The position numbers were made by a program, and so were the translations under genes. Below, in pieces: positions 21,808 through 30,919 of a stretch of 64,000 nt of DNA. The stretch covers positions 496,001 through 560,000 of the forward strand of contig NZ_CP188319.1 of the NCBI RefSeq assembly GCF_050033475.1, in the 5' to 3' direction. This stretch comes from Cetobacterium sp050033475. GTDB taxonomy: Bacteria; Fusobacteriota; Fusobacteriia; Fusobacteriales; Fusobacteriaceae. The notes beneath the pieces are model-generated. The model was given only the letters and a program-made list of their open reading frames with translations, did not search any database and was not told where the DNA came from. Numbering within the stretch: position 1 is the first letter of the stretch; each line of letters opens with the position of its first letter.

Positions 21808-22521
21808 TTAATATATGGATTTGGCAATTTCTGAAAGAATAATTCCTCCTGCTACCGAAACGTTTAGGGAATTAATTTTTCCATGCATAGGTATTTTTAC
21901 CAAGAAATCACAATTTTCCTTTACTTTTTTTCTAATTCCTTCTCCTTCACTTCCTAAAACTAAAGCACTTTTTAAAGGATATTTTTCTTCATAGTAATTT
22001 TTAGCTTTCTCTTCACCCTCTGCACCATAAACCCAATAATCTAATTTTTTTAATTGAGTTATTGCTTCTGATATATTTGTAACTTTTACTATATCCACAT
22101 GTTCTATAGCTCCTGTTGAAGTTTTTACAACTGTCTCATTTATTTTTACTGAATTTCTTTCAGGTATTATAATTCCTTTAACTCCAAATATTTCAGCACT
22201 TCTTATTAAAGCTCCAAAATTTCTAGGATCTTGAACTCCATCTAATATAAGAATTATTCCTCTTTCATCTCTCGCAATCTTTTCTAAGAAAGCTCCATAT
22301 TCAACATAGTAATCATATTCAGAAATGAATGCTACTACCCCTTGAGAATTTTCAACCTTATTATTTGTATAAAATAGTTTTATATTTCTAGCAGAAGCTA
22401 ATTTCTTTAATTTCCCTAATTTATCTTCCTTTAATCCCTTATAAATTTCTATTTTTTCAATATTTTTTTCCTTGTTCTCAAGTAATTCAACTACAGGATT
22501 TATTCCTATTATTTTTTCCAT
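21808..22521 (-). CDS. rlmB: 23S rRNA (guanosine-2'-O-)-methyltransferase, TrmH/SpoU family
   Basis: A 237-residue protein. The N-terminal substrate-binding domain (residues 1-75, start GINPVVELLENK) is followed by a SPOUT methyltransferase domain with the three family motifs: DGVQDPRNFGALIRSAEIFG, LVLGSEGEGI and IPMHGKINSLNVSVAGGI. The family methylates G2251 of 23S rRNA. The equivalent Bacillus gene (yacO) is also next to sigH, supporting the assignment over other TrmH-like enzymes. Confidence 0.9.
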   Translation of the reverse strand: MEKIIGINPVVELLENKEKNIEKIEIYKGLKEDKLGKLKKLASARNIKLFYTNNKVENSQGVVAFISEYDYYVEYGAFLEKIARDERGIILILDGVQDPRNFGALIRSAEIFGVKGIIIPERNSVKINETVVKTSTGAIEHVDIVKVTNISEAITQLKKLDYWVYGAEGEEKAKNYYEEKYPLKSALVLGSEGEGIRKKVKENCDFLVKIPMHGKINSLNVSVAGGIILSEIAKSIY

Positions 22522-22533
22522 TTTTCCTCCGTT

Positions 22534-23802
22534 TTAAATTTCAGCTTTAAATCTAACTATATTAGCTCCAATAGCTCTTAATTTCTCTTCTAATTTTTCA
22601 TAACCTCTATCTACATGATAAATTCTATTTACTATACTTTCTCCATTAGCTTTTAAGGCTGCTAAAATTAAAGAAGCTCCTGCTCTTAAATCACTAGCCA
22701 TAACCTCTGCTGAAGAAAAGTTATTTATTCCTGTTATTATTGCTGTGCTACTATCTGCACTAATTTTTGCTCCCATTCTATTAAGTTCAGGAACATGCAT
22801 AAATCTATTTTCAAAAATAGTTTCTTTTATTTCACTAGTACCATTTACTAAGCACATCAATGTCATCATTGGTGATTGTAAATCAGTTGCAAAACCTGGA
22901 TGAGGCATTGTTGTTGCTTTTCCAGCTTTTAAATCCTTTAATTTAGATTTAACTTTTAATATATTTCCCTCTATTTCAAAAACAGCTCCCATTTCCTCTA
23001 GTTTAGAAATAAAGCTTTCTATATGATTTCTTACTACACCGTCAACTATAATCTCTCCATCAAACATTAAAGAAGCTATAATAAAAGTTCCAGCAACTAT
23101 CCTGTCTGGGATTATACTATATTCGCATGGATACAGTTTTTCTACTCCCTCTATTATTAATGTCCCTGTTCCTATTCCTGTTATTTTTGCTCCCATTTTA
23201 TTTAAGAAATTACATAAATCATCTATTTCAGGCTCTCTAGCAGCATTTTCAATTATTGTTGTTCCTTTAGCTTTTACAGCTGCCATGACAACATTTTCTG
23301 TCGCTCCTACACTTGGAAAATCAAAAACTATTTTATTTCCCTTTAAATCATCTGCTATTGCTTCTACATATCCATGTTCAATATTTATTTTTACCCCTAA
23401 AGCTTCAAAACCTTTTAAATGTAAATCCACAGGTCTTGATCCTATAGCACAACCACCTGGTAAAGAAACTGTAGCTCTTTTTTCATGGGCTAACATTGGT
23501 CCCATTACTAAAAATGATGCTCTCATTTTTTTTACCAAATCATATGATGCTACTAAATTAGTGATTCCTTTATTTTCTATTTTATATGAATGTTCATCTA
23601 ATTTTTCAATTACTAATCCTAAACTTTCTAATAATTTAATTAAAGTTCTTATATCCATTAAATTAGGAACATTTCTTAATATATAAGTCCCCTTTTCTAT
23701 TAAAGTTCCTACAAAAATTGGCAATGCAGCATTTTTAGCACCTTCAACTTTTAATGTTCCTTTTAGGGGCTGTCCCCCTATAATTTTAAACGCTTCTACC
23801 AT
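22534..23802 (-). CDS. murA: UDP-N-acetylglucosamine 1-carboxyvinyltransferase
   Basis: A 422-residue EPSP-synthase-fold enzyme that adds enolpyruvate to UDP-GlcNAc, the first committed step of peptidoglycan synthesis. The start GGQPLKGTLKVEGAKNAALP contains the catalytic-site lysine and asparagine, and the active-site cysteine is C118 in LPGGCAIGSRPVD; this is the residue fosfomycin alkylates, so the enzyme should be sensitive in principle. The ATG overlaps the stop of the upstream DUF1694 gene by one base (TAATG). Confidence 0.98.
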   Translation of the reverse strand: MVEAFKIIGGQPLKGTLKVEGAKNAALPIFVGTLIEKGTYILRNVPNLMDIRTLIKLLESLGLVIEKLDEHSYKIENKGITNLVASYDLVKKMRASFLVMGPMLAHEKRATVSLPGGCAIGSRPVDLHLKGFEALGVKINIEHGYVEAIADDLKGNKIVFDFPSVGATENVVMAAVKAKGTTIIENAAREPEIDDLCNFLNKMGAKITGIGTGTLIIEGVEKLYPCEYSIIPDRIVAGTFIIASLMFDGEIIVDGVVRNHIESFISKLEEMGAVFEIEGNILKVKSKLKDLKAGKATTMPHPGFATDLQSPMMTLMCLVNGTSEIKETIFENRFMHVPELNRMGAKISADSSTAIITGINNFSSAEVMASDLRAGASLILAALKANGESIVNRIYHVDRGYEKLEEKLRAIGANIVRFKAEI

Positions 23803-24371
23803 TATTTCTTCCCCTTTTCTTTTTCAAATTTATCTATTGGGCATTCTCTTCCTATAAGAACATCAAATATATTAAATTTTTTAAAATTTCCAGCATATGA
23901 TGGTAATTTTTTTTCCAGTTCTCTATAATGTTTCTTACATATTTTTTTACCCATTGCATAGGCAAAGCCTTCACTTAATCCTGCTTTTATAAATTTCTCT
24001 CCAACACTCTCAAGCACCACATCTAAATCTTCATTATCTAAGGCTTCTTCACATACAACAACCATAGCCACATCCCCTAAAAATGTAACTCCATCTACTA
24101 ATCTATATCTTAAACCTATTTCTTCTGCAATTTGTATATAAGGTTTAAAAAACTTCAATGGAACTTCTCTTTTCATTTTTAGCAATATTGAATCTGGCTC
24201 CTTCATTGCCTCTATAACTTCTTCATAAACCATTTTATTTTCAACTTGTTCTTTTGTTAAAGCTATCAGTACATTTTCTTTAAACTCACCTAAATAATAA
24301 TTCTTTTCAATTTGAGTCATTAAAAATTTTTGTTTTGCTTTTTCTTGTACATCTATAATATCTCTATTCAA
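23802..24371 (-). CDS. DUF1694 (YueI-like) family protein
   Basis: A 189-residue protein resembling Bacillus YueI: the family core is YLGEFKENVLIALTKEQV near residues 26-43 and a YIQIAEEIGLRYRLVDG segment near residues 80-96. The fold is predicted in the family to be Rossmann-like and no biochemical role is known. This copy has about 60 extra C-terminal residues ending in a basic tail. It starts with TTG, 6 bases after AAGGGTG, and opens the operon leading to murA, rlmB and sigH. Cytoplasmic; no signal or membrane segment. Confidence 0.7.
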   Translation of the reverse strand: MNRDIIDVQEKAKQKFLMTQIEKNYYLGEFKENVLIALTKEQVENKMVYEEVIEAMKEPDSILLKMKREVPLKFFKPYIQIAEEIGLRYRLVDGVTFLGDVAMVVVCEEALDNEDLDVVLESVGEKFIKAGLSEGFAYAMGKKICKKHYRELEKKLPSYAGNFKKFNIFDVLIGRECPIDKFEKEKGKK

Positions 24372-24408
24372 CTAAATCACCCTTATAATAAATTTAGTTT
24401 TTCTCGAT

Positions 24409-24444
24409 AATTATAACACAGAAATCAAAAAAAGTGTTATAATT
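24409..24444. promoter_or_regulatory. mirror-image divergent -10 elements
   Basis: An 11-base perfect inverted repeat, AATTATAACAC and GTGTTATAATT, spaced by 14 bases. Each arm, read outward, is a GTGTTATAAT extended -10 box: one serves the plus-strand gene at 24474, the other the minus-strand operon at 24371. -35 matches are poor on both sides. The symmetry could also serve as an operator. Confidence 0.6.
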
Positions 24445-24473
24445 TAAATATCTTAACTGAGTAGGTGGTTTTA

Positions 24474-25322
24474 GTGCTAAAAGGTTTTTTCTTATACTTA
24501 TTTTTTATTTTTTCCACATGTAGTTTTTCTCAAAATAATGAAATTTCCTCTTATGAAAAAACTATAAAAATTCAAGGGGTTGTATTTGATGGTAATTATT
24601 CTATCGGAAATGCAACTATATCCTTTATCAACAGTGAAAATATAGTTTTTAATACTAAAAGTGATTTTGCAGGTAATTTTAATATAACTTTACCTAAAAA
24701 TCGCTATAGGATTCTTGGAGAAAAATATGGCTATGAGATGGTTAAAGATCAAAATACTTTTTATGATTTTACAAGAAAAAAGGATAACTATTCTTTAGAT
24801 ATACTTTTAAAACAGATTCCTTCTATAATTGAAGGACGTGTTTTAGATGAAGATGGAAATCCAATTAAGAATGCTAAAATAACAATAAAATCTAAGGAAA
24901 ATTTAGATGTTATCAAAAGTGATAACTTTGGAATGTTTCGTTTAGAAGTTCCCATGGGATTAATATCTATATTTGCGGAAAAAAATGGATATTTTGGAAA
25001 TGGTACTGCTATTCTCCTTGAATCTGAATCCTTAAGAAATAATATTGCTATCAATTTACAAAGAAAATTTTTTAGTATTTCTGGTGTATTAACAAATAGT
25101 GTTGAATCCCTAGGAAATAAAACAATATATTTAATTGATAGTAATAATAAAAAAATTCTAGGAAAAACTGTTACATCTCCTATAGGGTATTATGAATTTT
25201 TAAATATTCCTGGACAATCAAAAGTAAAAATTGTTGTTGATATAAAGGAATATAAAAAATTCACTTCTGATGAGATTATTGTTAATAGCAACATAAATAA
25301 ATTTAATATATTCTTAGATTAA
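24474..25322 (+). CDS. exported protein with repeated carboxypeptidase-regulatory-like beta domains
   Basis: About 282 residues. An N-terminal signal peptide (LKGFFLYLFFIFSTC, possibly a poor lipobox) precedes three similar beta-sandwich segments, at about residues 32-108, 112-195 and 198-282. Each opens with an I.G.V/L strand (IQGVVFDGN, IEGRVLDEDG, ISGVLTNS) and has the G.F/YxFxxxP turn (FAGNFNITLP, NFGMFRLEVP, PIGYYEFLNIP) typical of CarboxypepD_reg/CnaB-like domains. Such domains are structural or binding modules at the cell surface. GTG start at 24474, 5 bases after AGGTGG. Stands alone; function not recognised. Confidence 0.7.
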   Translation: MLKGFFLYLFFIFSTCSFSQNNEISSYEKTIKIQGVVFDGNYSIGNATISFINSENIVFNTKSDFAGNFNITLPKNRYRILGEKYGYEMVKDQNTFYDFTRKKDNYSLDILLKQIPSIIEGRVLDEDGNPIKNAKITIKSKENLDVIKSDNFGMFRLEVPMGLISIFAEKNGYFGNGTAILLESESLRNNIAINLQRKFFSISGVLTNSVESLGNKTIYLIDSNNKKILGKTVTSPIGYYEFLNIPGQSKVKIVVDIKEYKKFTSDEIIVNSNINKFNIFLD

Positions 25323-25347
25323 AAAAAGAGCTTTACGCTCTTTTTTT
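25321..25347. terminator. bidirectional terminator between convergent genes
   Basis: A7-GAGC-loop-GCTC-T7. It serves the plus-strand exported protein and the minus-strand tsaD; it overlaps the tsaD stop codon. Confidence 0.85.
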
Positions 25348-26359
25348 AATCCTTCATTATATCTAAAGTGGCTTTACCATTTAAATCTAAATCTGCAATT
25401 ACCTTTTTCCCGTTAGGATGTTTTAATTTATAATATCCTGCCATAGCTATCATCGCTGCATTATCCGTACATAACTTCATGGATGGATAAATTACTTCTA
25501 TCTTTTCCTTAGCAGCTTTCTCTAATAATTCTTTTCTAAGTAAAGAATTAGCAGCTACTCCTCCAGCGATTAATATTTGCTTTACATTTTTTTCCTTGGC
25601 AGCTTTAATTACCTTTTTACATAAAATATCTACAACTTTCCCTTGGAATGATGCAGCTAAATCTTCCTTTTTAAATTCTTCACCCTTCATATTTAACTTA
25701 TTAACATGATTTATAACGGCAGTTTTAATTCCTGAAAAACTAAAATCATATCCATCAACCTTAGGCTCTGAAATTTTTAAATAATCCTTATTTCCTTCAT
25801 AATACATTTTATCTATTATAGGTCCACCAGGATATCCTATTCCCATAACTCTTGCTACTTTATCATAACTTTCTCCAACTGCATCATCTAAAGTTCCACC
25901 TAAATTCATAAACTCATGATTTTCATTTATATATACTATATTTGTATGACCACCAGAAACAACTAGAGCTATACAAGGAACTTCAACTTCATGCTCTAAA
26001 AAATTAGCATAAATATGAGCTTTTATATGATGCACTGGAATTATTGGAATATTATGCCCATAGGAAAGTCCCTTAGCAAAGGAAACTCCTACAAGTAATG
26101 CTCCTATTAGTCCAGGAGCATATGTCACAGCTATATAATCTACATCATCTAAAGTTATTTTGGCTTCCTTTAAACTCTCTTCTAGTATAGTTGCTATATT
26201 TTTAATATGTTGTCTTGAAGCTATCTCAGGTACAACCCCTCCATATTCCTTGTGAATATCTATCTGAGAGGAAATATAATTTGATAAAACTTCCTTTCCA
26301 TCCTTTATAACCGCTATTGAAGTCTCGTCACAGGATGTTTCTATTCCTAAAATTATCAT
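25346..26359 (-). CDS. tsaD: tRNA N6-adenosine threonylcarbamoyltransferase
   Basis: A 337-residue ASKHA-fold protein: ILGIETSCDETS at the start, the metal-binding VHHIKAH near residue 110, and SGGHTNI. With TsaB/TsaC/TsaE it makes the t6A modification at position 37 of ANN-decoding tRNAs. The partners are not in the window. Length and motifs are complete. RBS AAGGGTGAT precedes the ATG; a weak promoter lies just upstream, inside the end of pflA. Confidence 0.97.
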   Translation of the reverse strand: MIILGIETSCDETSIAVIKDGKEVLSNYISSQIDIHKEYGGVVPEIASRQHIKNIATILEESLKEAKITLDDVDYIAVTYAPGLIGALLVGVSFAKGLSYGHNIPIIPVHHIKAHIYANFLEHEVEVPCIALVVSGGHTNIVYINENHEFMNLGGTLDDAVGESYDKVARVMGIGYPGGPIIDKMYYEGNKDYLKISEPKVDGYDFSFSGIKTAVINHVNKLNMKGEEFKKEDLAASFQGKVVDILCKKVIKAAKEKNVKQILIAGGVAANSLLRKELLEKAAKEKIEVIYPSMKLCTDNAAMIAMAGYYKLKHPNGKKVIADLDLNGKATLDIMKD

Positions 26360-26392
26360 TTAAATCACCCTTCAATATATTTGATGTTATAG

Positions 26393-26422
26393 ATTATAAC
26401 ACATTTTTTACTGTATAGTTAA
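26393..26422 (-). promoter_or_regulatory. possible tsaD promoter
   Basis: Minus strand TTAACT, 18-base spacer ending GTGT, TATAAT. It overlaps the last codons of pflA. The -35 is weak but the extended -10 is the same GTGTTATAAT seen elsewhere in the window. Confidence 0.5.
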
Positions 26423-27139
26423 TCCTCTTTTTCTAAAGATTTCTTTAGCATTCTCCAATCTCTCTGGTGATAGTGGAGGCACACCTTTTAAAGAATAATG
26501 TTCTCCTATGTTATCCCACTTATATTCTCCCAATGTATGATAAGGTAATAATTCTACTTTTTCTACATTGTCTAATGTTTTTACATAGTCAGCTAATTTA
26601 TTTAAATACTCATCATTGTCTGTAATTCCTGGAACTATAACATGTCTTATCCATGCTTTTTTTCCAATTTCTTTTAAGTATTCAGCAAACTTTAAAACAG
26701 GTTCTAACTCCACTTTTGTAAGGGATTTATGAGTTTCTGGATCTATACATTTAATATCTAAAAGAATTAAATCAGCATAATTTAACGCTTCTTTAACCTT
26801 ATCATTTAAAAAGAACCCAGAAGTATCAACTGCAGTATGAATTCCATCCTTTTTACAAAGTTTTAAAAGCTCTCTTACATAATCAGGTTGCATTAATGGT
26901 TCTCCTCCAGTTAATGTAACTCCACCTGATTTTATAAAGTTCTTATATTTACAAATCTCTTTAAAAGTTTGCTCTGGAGTTTCTCTAAATTTAGCATTAT
27001 TTTTTTCCCAAGTATCTGCATTATGACAATATCTGCATCTCAATGGGCATCCTTGTAAAAATACTATGTATCTAATTCCAGGCCCATCAACTGTCCCAAA
27101 ACTTTCGTGTGAATGCACATATCCCATTATTTCTTCCAT
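26408..27139 (-). CDS. pflA: pyruvate formate-lyase activating enzyme
   Basis: A radical-SAM protein of 243 residues. The cluster motif is CPLRCRYCHN (C-x3-C-x2-C) near residue 30, with the SAM-binding GGVTLTGGEPLMQ following. It abstracts a hydrogen from the glycine of PflB to create the active glycyl radical and works only without oxygen. Several in-frame ATGs exist; the one at 27139 follows GGAGG by 5 bases. It lies downstream of pflB behind a partial terminator. Confidence 0.95.
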   Translation of the reverse strand: MEEIMGYVHSHESFGTVDGPGIRYIVFLQGCPLRCRYCHNADTWEKNNAKFRETPEQTFKEICKYKNFIKSGGVTLTGGEPLMQPDYVRELLKLCKKDGIHTAVDTSGFFLNDKVKEALNYADLILLDIKCIDPETHKSLTKVELEPVLKFAEYLKEIGKKAWIRHVIVPGITDNDEYLNKLADYVKTLDNVEKVELLPYHTLGEYKWDNIGEHYSLKGVPPLSPERLENAKEIFRKRGLTIQ

Positions 27140-27156
27140 TATTTCCTCCATATTTA

Positions 27157-27190
27157 AAATAGGGAGACTAACTAAATAGTCTCCCTAAAA
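27157..27190 (-). terminator. partial terminator between pflB and pflA
   Basis: GGGAGACTA and TAGTCTCCC form a 9-pair stem, flanked by A/T runs (TATTTTAAATA on the 3' side of the minus strand). It ends just before the pflA ribosome site and probably reduces pflA relative to pflB. Confidence 0.7.
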
Positions 27191-27206
27191 TTTAAGCTCT
27201 AGTAAA

Positions 27207-29447
27207 TTACATATTTCCGTTAATAGTTCTAGAGATAACATCTAATTGTTGAGCTTTTGTTAATTTAACAAAGTTAACTGCATATCCAGAAACTCTGATT
27301 GTTAATTGAGGGTACTTCTCTGGGTTAGCCATAGCATCCTCTAATAGAGCTCTATCAAATACGTTTACGTTTAAGTGTTGTCCACCGTTTGGAGTGAAGT
27401 ATCCATCCATTAAGTTAACCATATTTGCTATTCTAGCATCTTTTTCTTTTCCTAAAGCTGCTGGAGTTATAGCGAATGTATAAGATATTCCGTCTCCTGC
27501 GTGATGGAATGGAAGCTTAGCAACTGAAGCAAGTGCAGCTACAGCTCCTCTTGTATCTCTTCCGTTCATTGGGTTAGCTCCTGGAGAGAATGGTGCTCCT
27601 GCTGGTCTTCCACATGGAGTAGTTCCTGTTTTCTTTCCATAAACAACGTTAGAAGTTATTGTTAAGATTGATTGAGTTGCAATTGCTCCTCTATAAGTCT
27701 CATGAGTTCTGATGTAGTTCATGAACTTCTCAACGATTTCTACTGCTAACTCGTCAGTTCTATCATCATTATTTCCGAATGGAACATAGTCTCCTTCTCT
27801 TTCGAAGTCAACAGCGATTCCTCTTTCGTCTCTAATTACTTTAACTTTTGAATCTCTAATTGCAGCTAATGAGTCAGCTACGATTGATAATCCAGCGATT
27901 CCTGAAGCTTGGATTCTTCCAACTTCTACATCGTGTAATGCCATTTCAAATGCCTCATAAGAGTATTTGTCATGCATGTAGTGGATAACTTTAAGAGCAT
28001 TGATATATACTCCTGCTAACCATTTTAACATTTGGTCATATTTAGTTCTTACTTCTTCATAATCTAAGTACTCAGATGTAATTGGTTCGAACATAGGTGC
28101 AACTTGTGCTCCAGACTTCTCGTCTTTTCCTCCGTTGATAGCATATAATAAAGCTTTAGGTAAGTTTACTCTTGCTCCGAAGAATTGCATTTGCTTTCCT
28201 ATTTTCATTGGAGATACACAACAAGCGATTCCATAGTCGTCTCCGTACTCTGGTCTCATTAAGTCGTCGTTCTCATATTGTATAGCTGATGTATCGATAG
28301 ATACTTTTGCACAGAAGTTTTTCCAGTTCTCTGGAGAATGTTGTGACCATAATACAGTCATATTAGGCTCTGGTGCTGGTCCTAAGTTGTATAGAGTATG
28401 TAAGTATCTGAATGAAGTTTTAGTAACTAAAGTTCTTCCATCTGTACCTTGTCCTCCGATTGATTCAGTAACCCAAGTTGGATCTCCTGAGAATAAATCG
28501 TTATACTCTGGTGTTCTTAAGAATCTAATTATTCTTAATTTTATAATGAATTGGTCGATCATTTCTTGAGCTTCTTGCTCAGTTATGATTCCAGCTTCGA
28601 TATCTTTTTGAATGTATATATCTAAGAAAGTTGAAGTTCTTCCTAAAGACATTGCAGCTCCGTCTTGATCCTTAGTAGCTGCTAAGTATCCGAAGTAAAC
28701 CCATTGAACAGCTTCTTTAGCGTTAGCAGCTGGTCTAGATACGTCAAATCCGTATGAAGCACACATTTTAACGAAAGCTTTTAAAGCTCCGATTTGCTCG
28801 CTTACTTCTTCTCTTTTTCTGATGATTTCTTCAGTAAATTCAGGTGCATCTAATATTTTTAGTGCAGCTTGTCTTTCTTCGATTAATCTATTTACTCCAT
28901 AAAGAGCTACTCTTCTGTAGTCTCCTATTATTCTTCCTCTTCCATAAGCATCTGGTAATCCTGTTACGATTCCTGATTTTCTTACAGCTCTCATATCGTC
29001 GTTGTATGCAGAGAATACTCCTTCGTTATGAGTTTTTCTATATTTTGTAAAGATCTCCTTAGTTATTGGATCTATTTCATATCCATATGCATTAAGAGAG
29101 TTCTCAACCATTCTTAATCCACCTTTTGGATAGATTCCTCTTTTTAAAGGAGCGTCTGTTTGTAATCCTACGATAACTTCGCTTTCTTGTTCGATGTATC
29201 CTGGTCCATAAGTTGTGATACCTTGAGGTAATCTAGTTTCAGCGTCATAAACACCTTTTTCTTGCTCAACTTTGAACATATCTGTTAATTTGTTCCATAC
29301 TTTTTTAGTATTTTCAGTAGCGTCAACTAAAAAGCTGTCGTTTCCTGTGTATGGAGTGTAGTTTTCTTGTATGAAATCTCTAACGTTGATCTCTTTCTTC
29401 CAAAGGTCACCTTTGAAATCTTTCCAGTAAGATTGTAAATTTTCCAT
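27207..29447 (-). CDS. pflB: formate C-acetyltransferase (pyruvate formate-lyase)
   Basis: A 746-residue glycyl-radical enzyme: pyruvate plus CoA give acetyl-CoA plus formate. The catalytic adjacent cysteines lie in GIACCVSPM near residues 409-410, and the radical glycine is G721 in RVSGYAVNF close to the C-terminus. Length and motifs match true PFL rather than other glycyl-radical relatives, and pflA is adjacent. A consensus promoter lies about 95 bases upstream, consistent with high expression in fermentation. Confidence 0.98.
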   Translation of the reverse strand: MENLQSYWKDFKGDLWKKEINVRDFIQENYTPYTGNDSFLVDATENTKKVWNKLTDMFKVEQEKGVYDAETRLPQGITTYGPGYIEQESEVIVGLQTDAPLKRGIYPKGGLRMVENSLNAYGYEIDPITKEIFTKYRKTHNEGVFSAYNDDMRAVRKSGIVTGLPDAYGRGRIIGDYRRVALYGVNRLIEERQAALKILDAPEFTEEIIRKREEVSEQIGALKAFVKMCASYGFDVSRPAANAKEAVQWVYFGYLAATKDQDGAAMSLGRTSTFLDIYIQKDIEAGIITEQEAQEMIDQFIIKLRIIRFLRTPEYNDLFSGDPTWVTESIGGQGTDGRTLVTKTSFRYLHTLYNLGPAPEPNMTVLWSQHSPENWKNFCAKVSIDTSAIQYENDDLMRPEYGDDYGIACCVSPMKIGKQMQFFGARVNLPKALLYAINGGKDEKSGAQVAPMFEPITSEYLDYEEVRTKYDQMLKWLAGVYINALKVIHYMHDKYSYEAFEMALHDVEVGRIQASGIAGLSIVADSLAAIRDSKVKVIRDERGIAVDFEREGDYVPFGNNDDRTDELAVEIVEKFMNYIRTHETYRGAIATQSILTITSNVVYGKKTGTTPCGRPAGAPFSPGANPMNGRDTRGAVAALASVAKLPFHHAGDGISYTFAITPAALGKEKDARIANMVNLMDGYFTPNGGQHLNVNVFDRALLEDAMANPEKYPQLTIRVSGYAVNFVKLTKAQQLDVISRTINGNM

Positions 29448-29541
29448 GATTCCTCCTATGTCATATACACTGAGTATATAAATTACATAATTAAAAAATA
29501 TGTTTATGTAAAATTTAAATTGTAGTTAACATTATGACGTG

Positions 29542-29570
29542 ATTATAACACTTTTTTTAACTACTGTCAA
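29542..29570 (-). promoter_or_regulatory. pflB promoter
   Basis: Minus strand TTGACA, 17-base spacer ending GTGT, TATAAT: a perfect consensus with extended -10. Confidence 0.9.
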
Positions 29571-29635
29571 ACATTAACTATTGAAATTTGAAGGTTCATG
29601 AATTTATACTTTTTTGGTATTTTTTTGATCTAAAT

Positions 29636-30364
29636 TTAAAGTTTTTTGTTGCTTTGTACTATATTTTTAACTATCTTGTTTAAATTTTTAAGACTTTCTT
29701 CGTCTAAATCTTTAATATATATTGGCTCCCCTATTGTTAAGTTTATTTTTTTATTTCTGTTAATTAATACTGAACCTCTTTTTTGTATACTTCTAGTACC
29801 TACTAAAGATATGGGAACTATTACTCCCTTTGTTTCTGTGGCTAATTTAAAACTTCCTTTTTTAAATTCTCCCATATTCCCATCTAGAGTTCTTTCTCCT
29901 TCAGGAAAAATAACAGTTGGATATCCAGCTTTTATAGTTTCTACAGCTCTCTTTATACTTTTTATTCCTTCTCTTGGATTACTTCTATCCAAAAATACGC
30001 ATTTACTAGCCTTCATCCACGTTGAATAAAAAGGCCAAGTTTCCATTTCTTTTTTTGCTACAAATCCTATATCCATAGGAAATCCTTTTATTATAACTGG
30101 AATATCAAAATTACTTTCATGATTAGCAACCAATACAATTCCATCTTCATTTTTTAAATTAATAATAGCTAATTTATTTATATATGTAACATTTACTTTA
30201 ACACCTAGAACTTTCAAAAGAACTGTTGATAATTTTCTTAATTGCTTTCTTGCTGCTTTTACTCCCTGTCTTTCTGGCATTTTTTTTATTTTTGGTAGAT
30301 AAAAAATGGATATATATGCGAACATAAATAGTGCTGTGATTATTGCTAATACTAAACCTAACAT
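29636..30364 (-). CDS. plsC: 1-acyl-sn-glycerol-3-phosphate acyltransferase
   Basis: A 242-residue membrane acyltransferase. One N-terminal membrane segment (residues 2-22) precedes the catalytic NHESNFD (H-x4-D) near residue 80, the substrate-binding FPEGERT near residue 153 and VPISLVGT near residue 178. It makes phosphatidic acid from lysophosphatidate. It is the last gene of the string that starts with LPS-core genes, with recX immediately upstream. Confidence 0.88.
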   Translation of the reverse strand: MLGLVLAIITALFMFAYISIFYLPKIKKMPERQGVKAARKQLRKLSTVLLKVLGVKVNVTYINKLAIINLKNEDGIVLVANHESNFDIPVIIKGFPMDIGFVAKKEMETWPFYSTWMKASKCVFLDRSNPREGIKSIKRAVETIKAGYPTVIFPEGERTLDGNMGEFKKGSFKLATETKGVIVPISLVGTRSIQKRGSVLINRNKKINLTIGEPIYIKDLDEESLKNLNKIVKNIVQSNKKL

Positions 30365-30919
30365 TTAATCCTCCTGATTTTCTTCTATTATTTTCTTTAT
30401 ATCCCCGTAACAAAATCCCTTTCTCATTAATGAAGCTATTTGTTTATCTTTATCTCTTCCCTTAACTTTTTTATACTCTCTTTTTAAATTTTCTAATTCT
30501 TTTTCTTTTTGATTTTCTAAAAGCTCTTCTATAACTTCATCAGATATCCCCTTCTGTTTAAGCATATATTTTAGCTTTGCTTTACTATAATTATGAGTAT
30601 TTATATAACTCTTTGCATATTCTAAATCATCTAAATATCCTTTTTCTCTTAGAATTCCTAAAACTCTTGATACTACAATTTTATTTAAATACTTATTATA
30701 TAACTTTTCTCTTAAGTCTTTTTCACAATAATCTTTTTTACTTAAAAGATAATACGAAAGTGAGAGAGCGGCTATCTCTAATATTTTTAAATATTCCTCT
30801 TGAGATAACTGCTCTCTCTCATTCAACCCATATTTTATTATTATATCTTTACTCAAGGTTATTATCAGACCATTGTGAAAATAAATTTTATTTCCATATA
30901 TTTTCTGTATATTAACCAT
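30365..30919 (-). CDS. recX: RecX family regulatory protein
   Basis: A 184-residue helical protein with RecX tandem repeats: LSYYLLSKKDYCEKDLREKL (residues about 53-72), VLGILREKGYLDDLEYAKSYI, then KAKLKYMLKQKGISDEVIEELL. RecX limits RecA filament extension. recA is not adjacent; the gene abuts plsC and a GT9 gene with no spacing, so it is co-transcribed with envelope genes. Divergent sequence but the repeat pattern is clear. Confidence 0.8.
   Translation of the reverse strand: MVNIQKIYGNKIYFHNGLIITLSKDIIIKYGLNEREQLSQEEYLKILEIAALSLSYYLLSKKDYCEKDLREKLYNKYLNKIVVSRVLGILREKGYLDDLEYAKSYINTHNYSKAKLKYMLKQKGISDEVIEELLENQKEKELENLKREYKKVKGRDKDKQIASLMRKGFCYGDIKKIIEENQED

Noticed and set aside
30577..30915. 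112-codon plus-strand open frame
   Set aside because: Leucine/tyrosine-rich antisense frame of recX, no ribosome binding site and unlike any protein.
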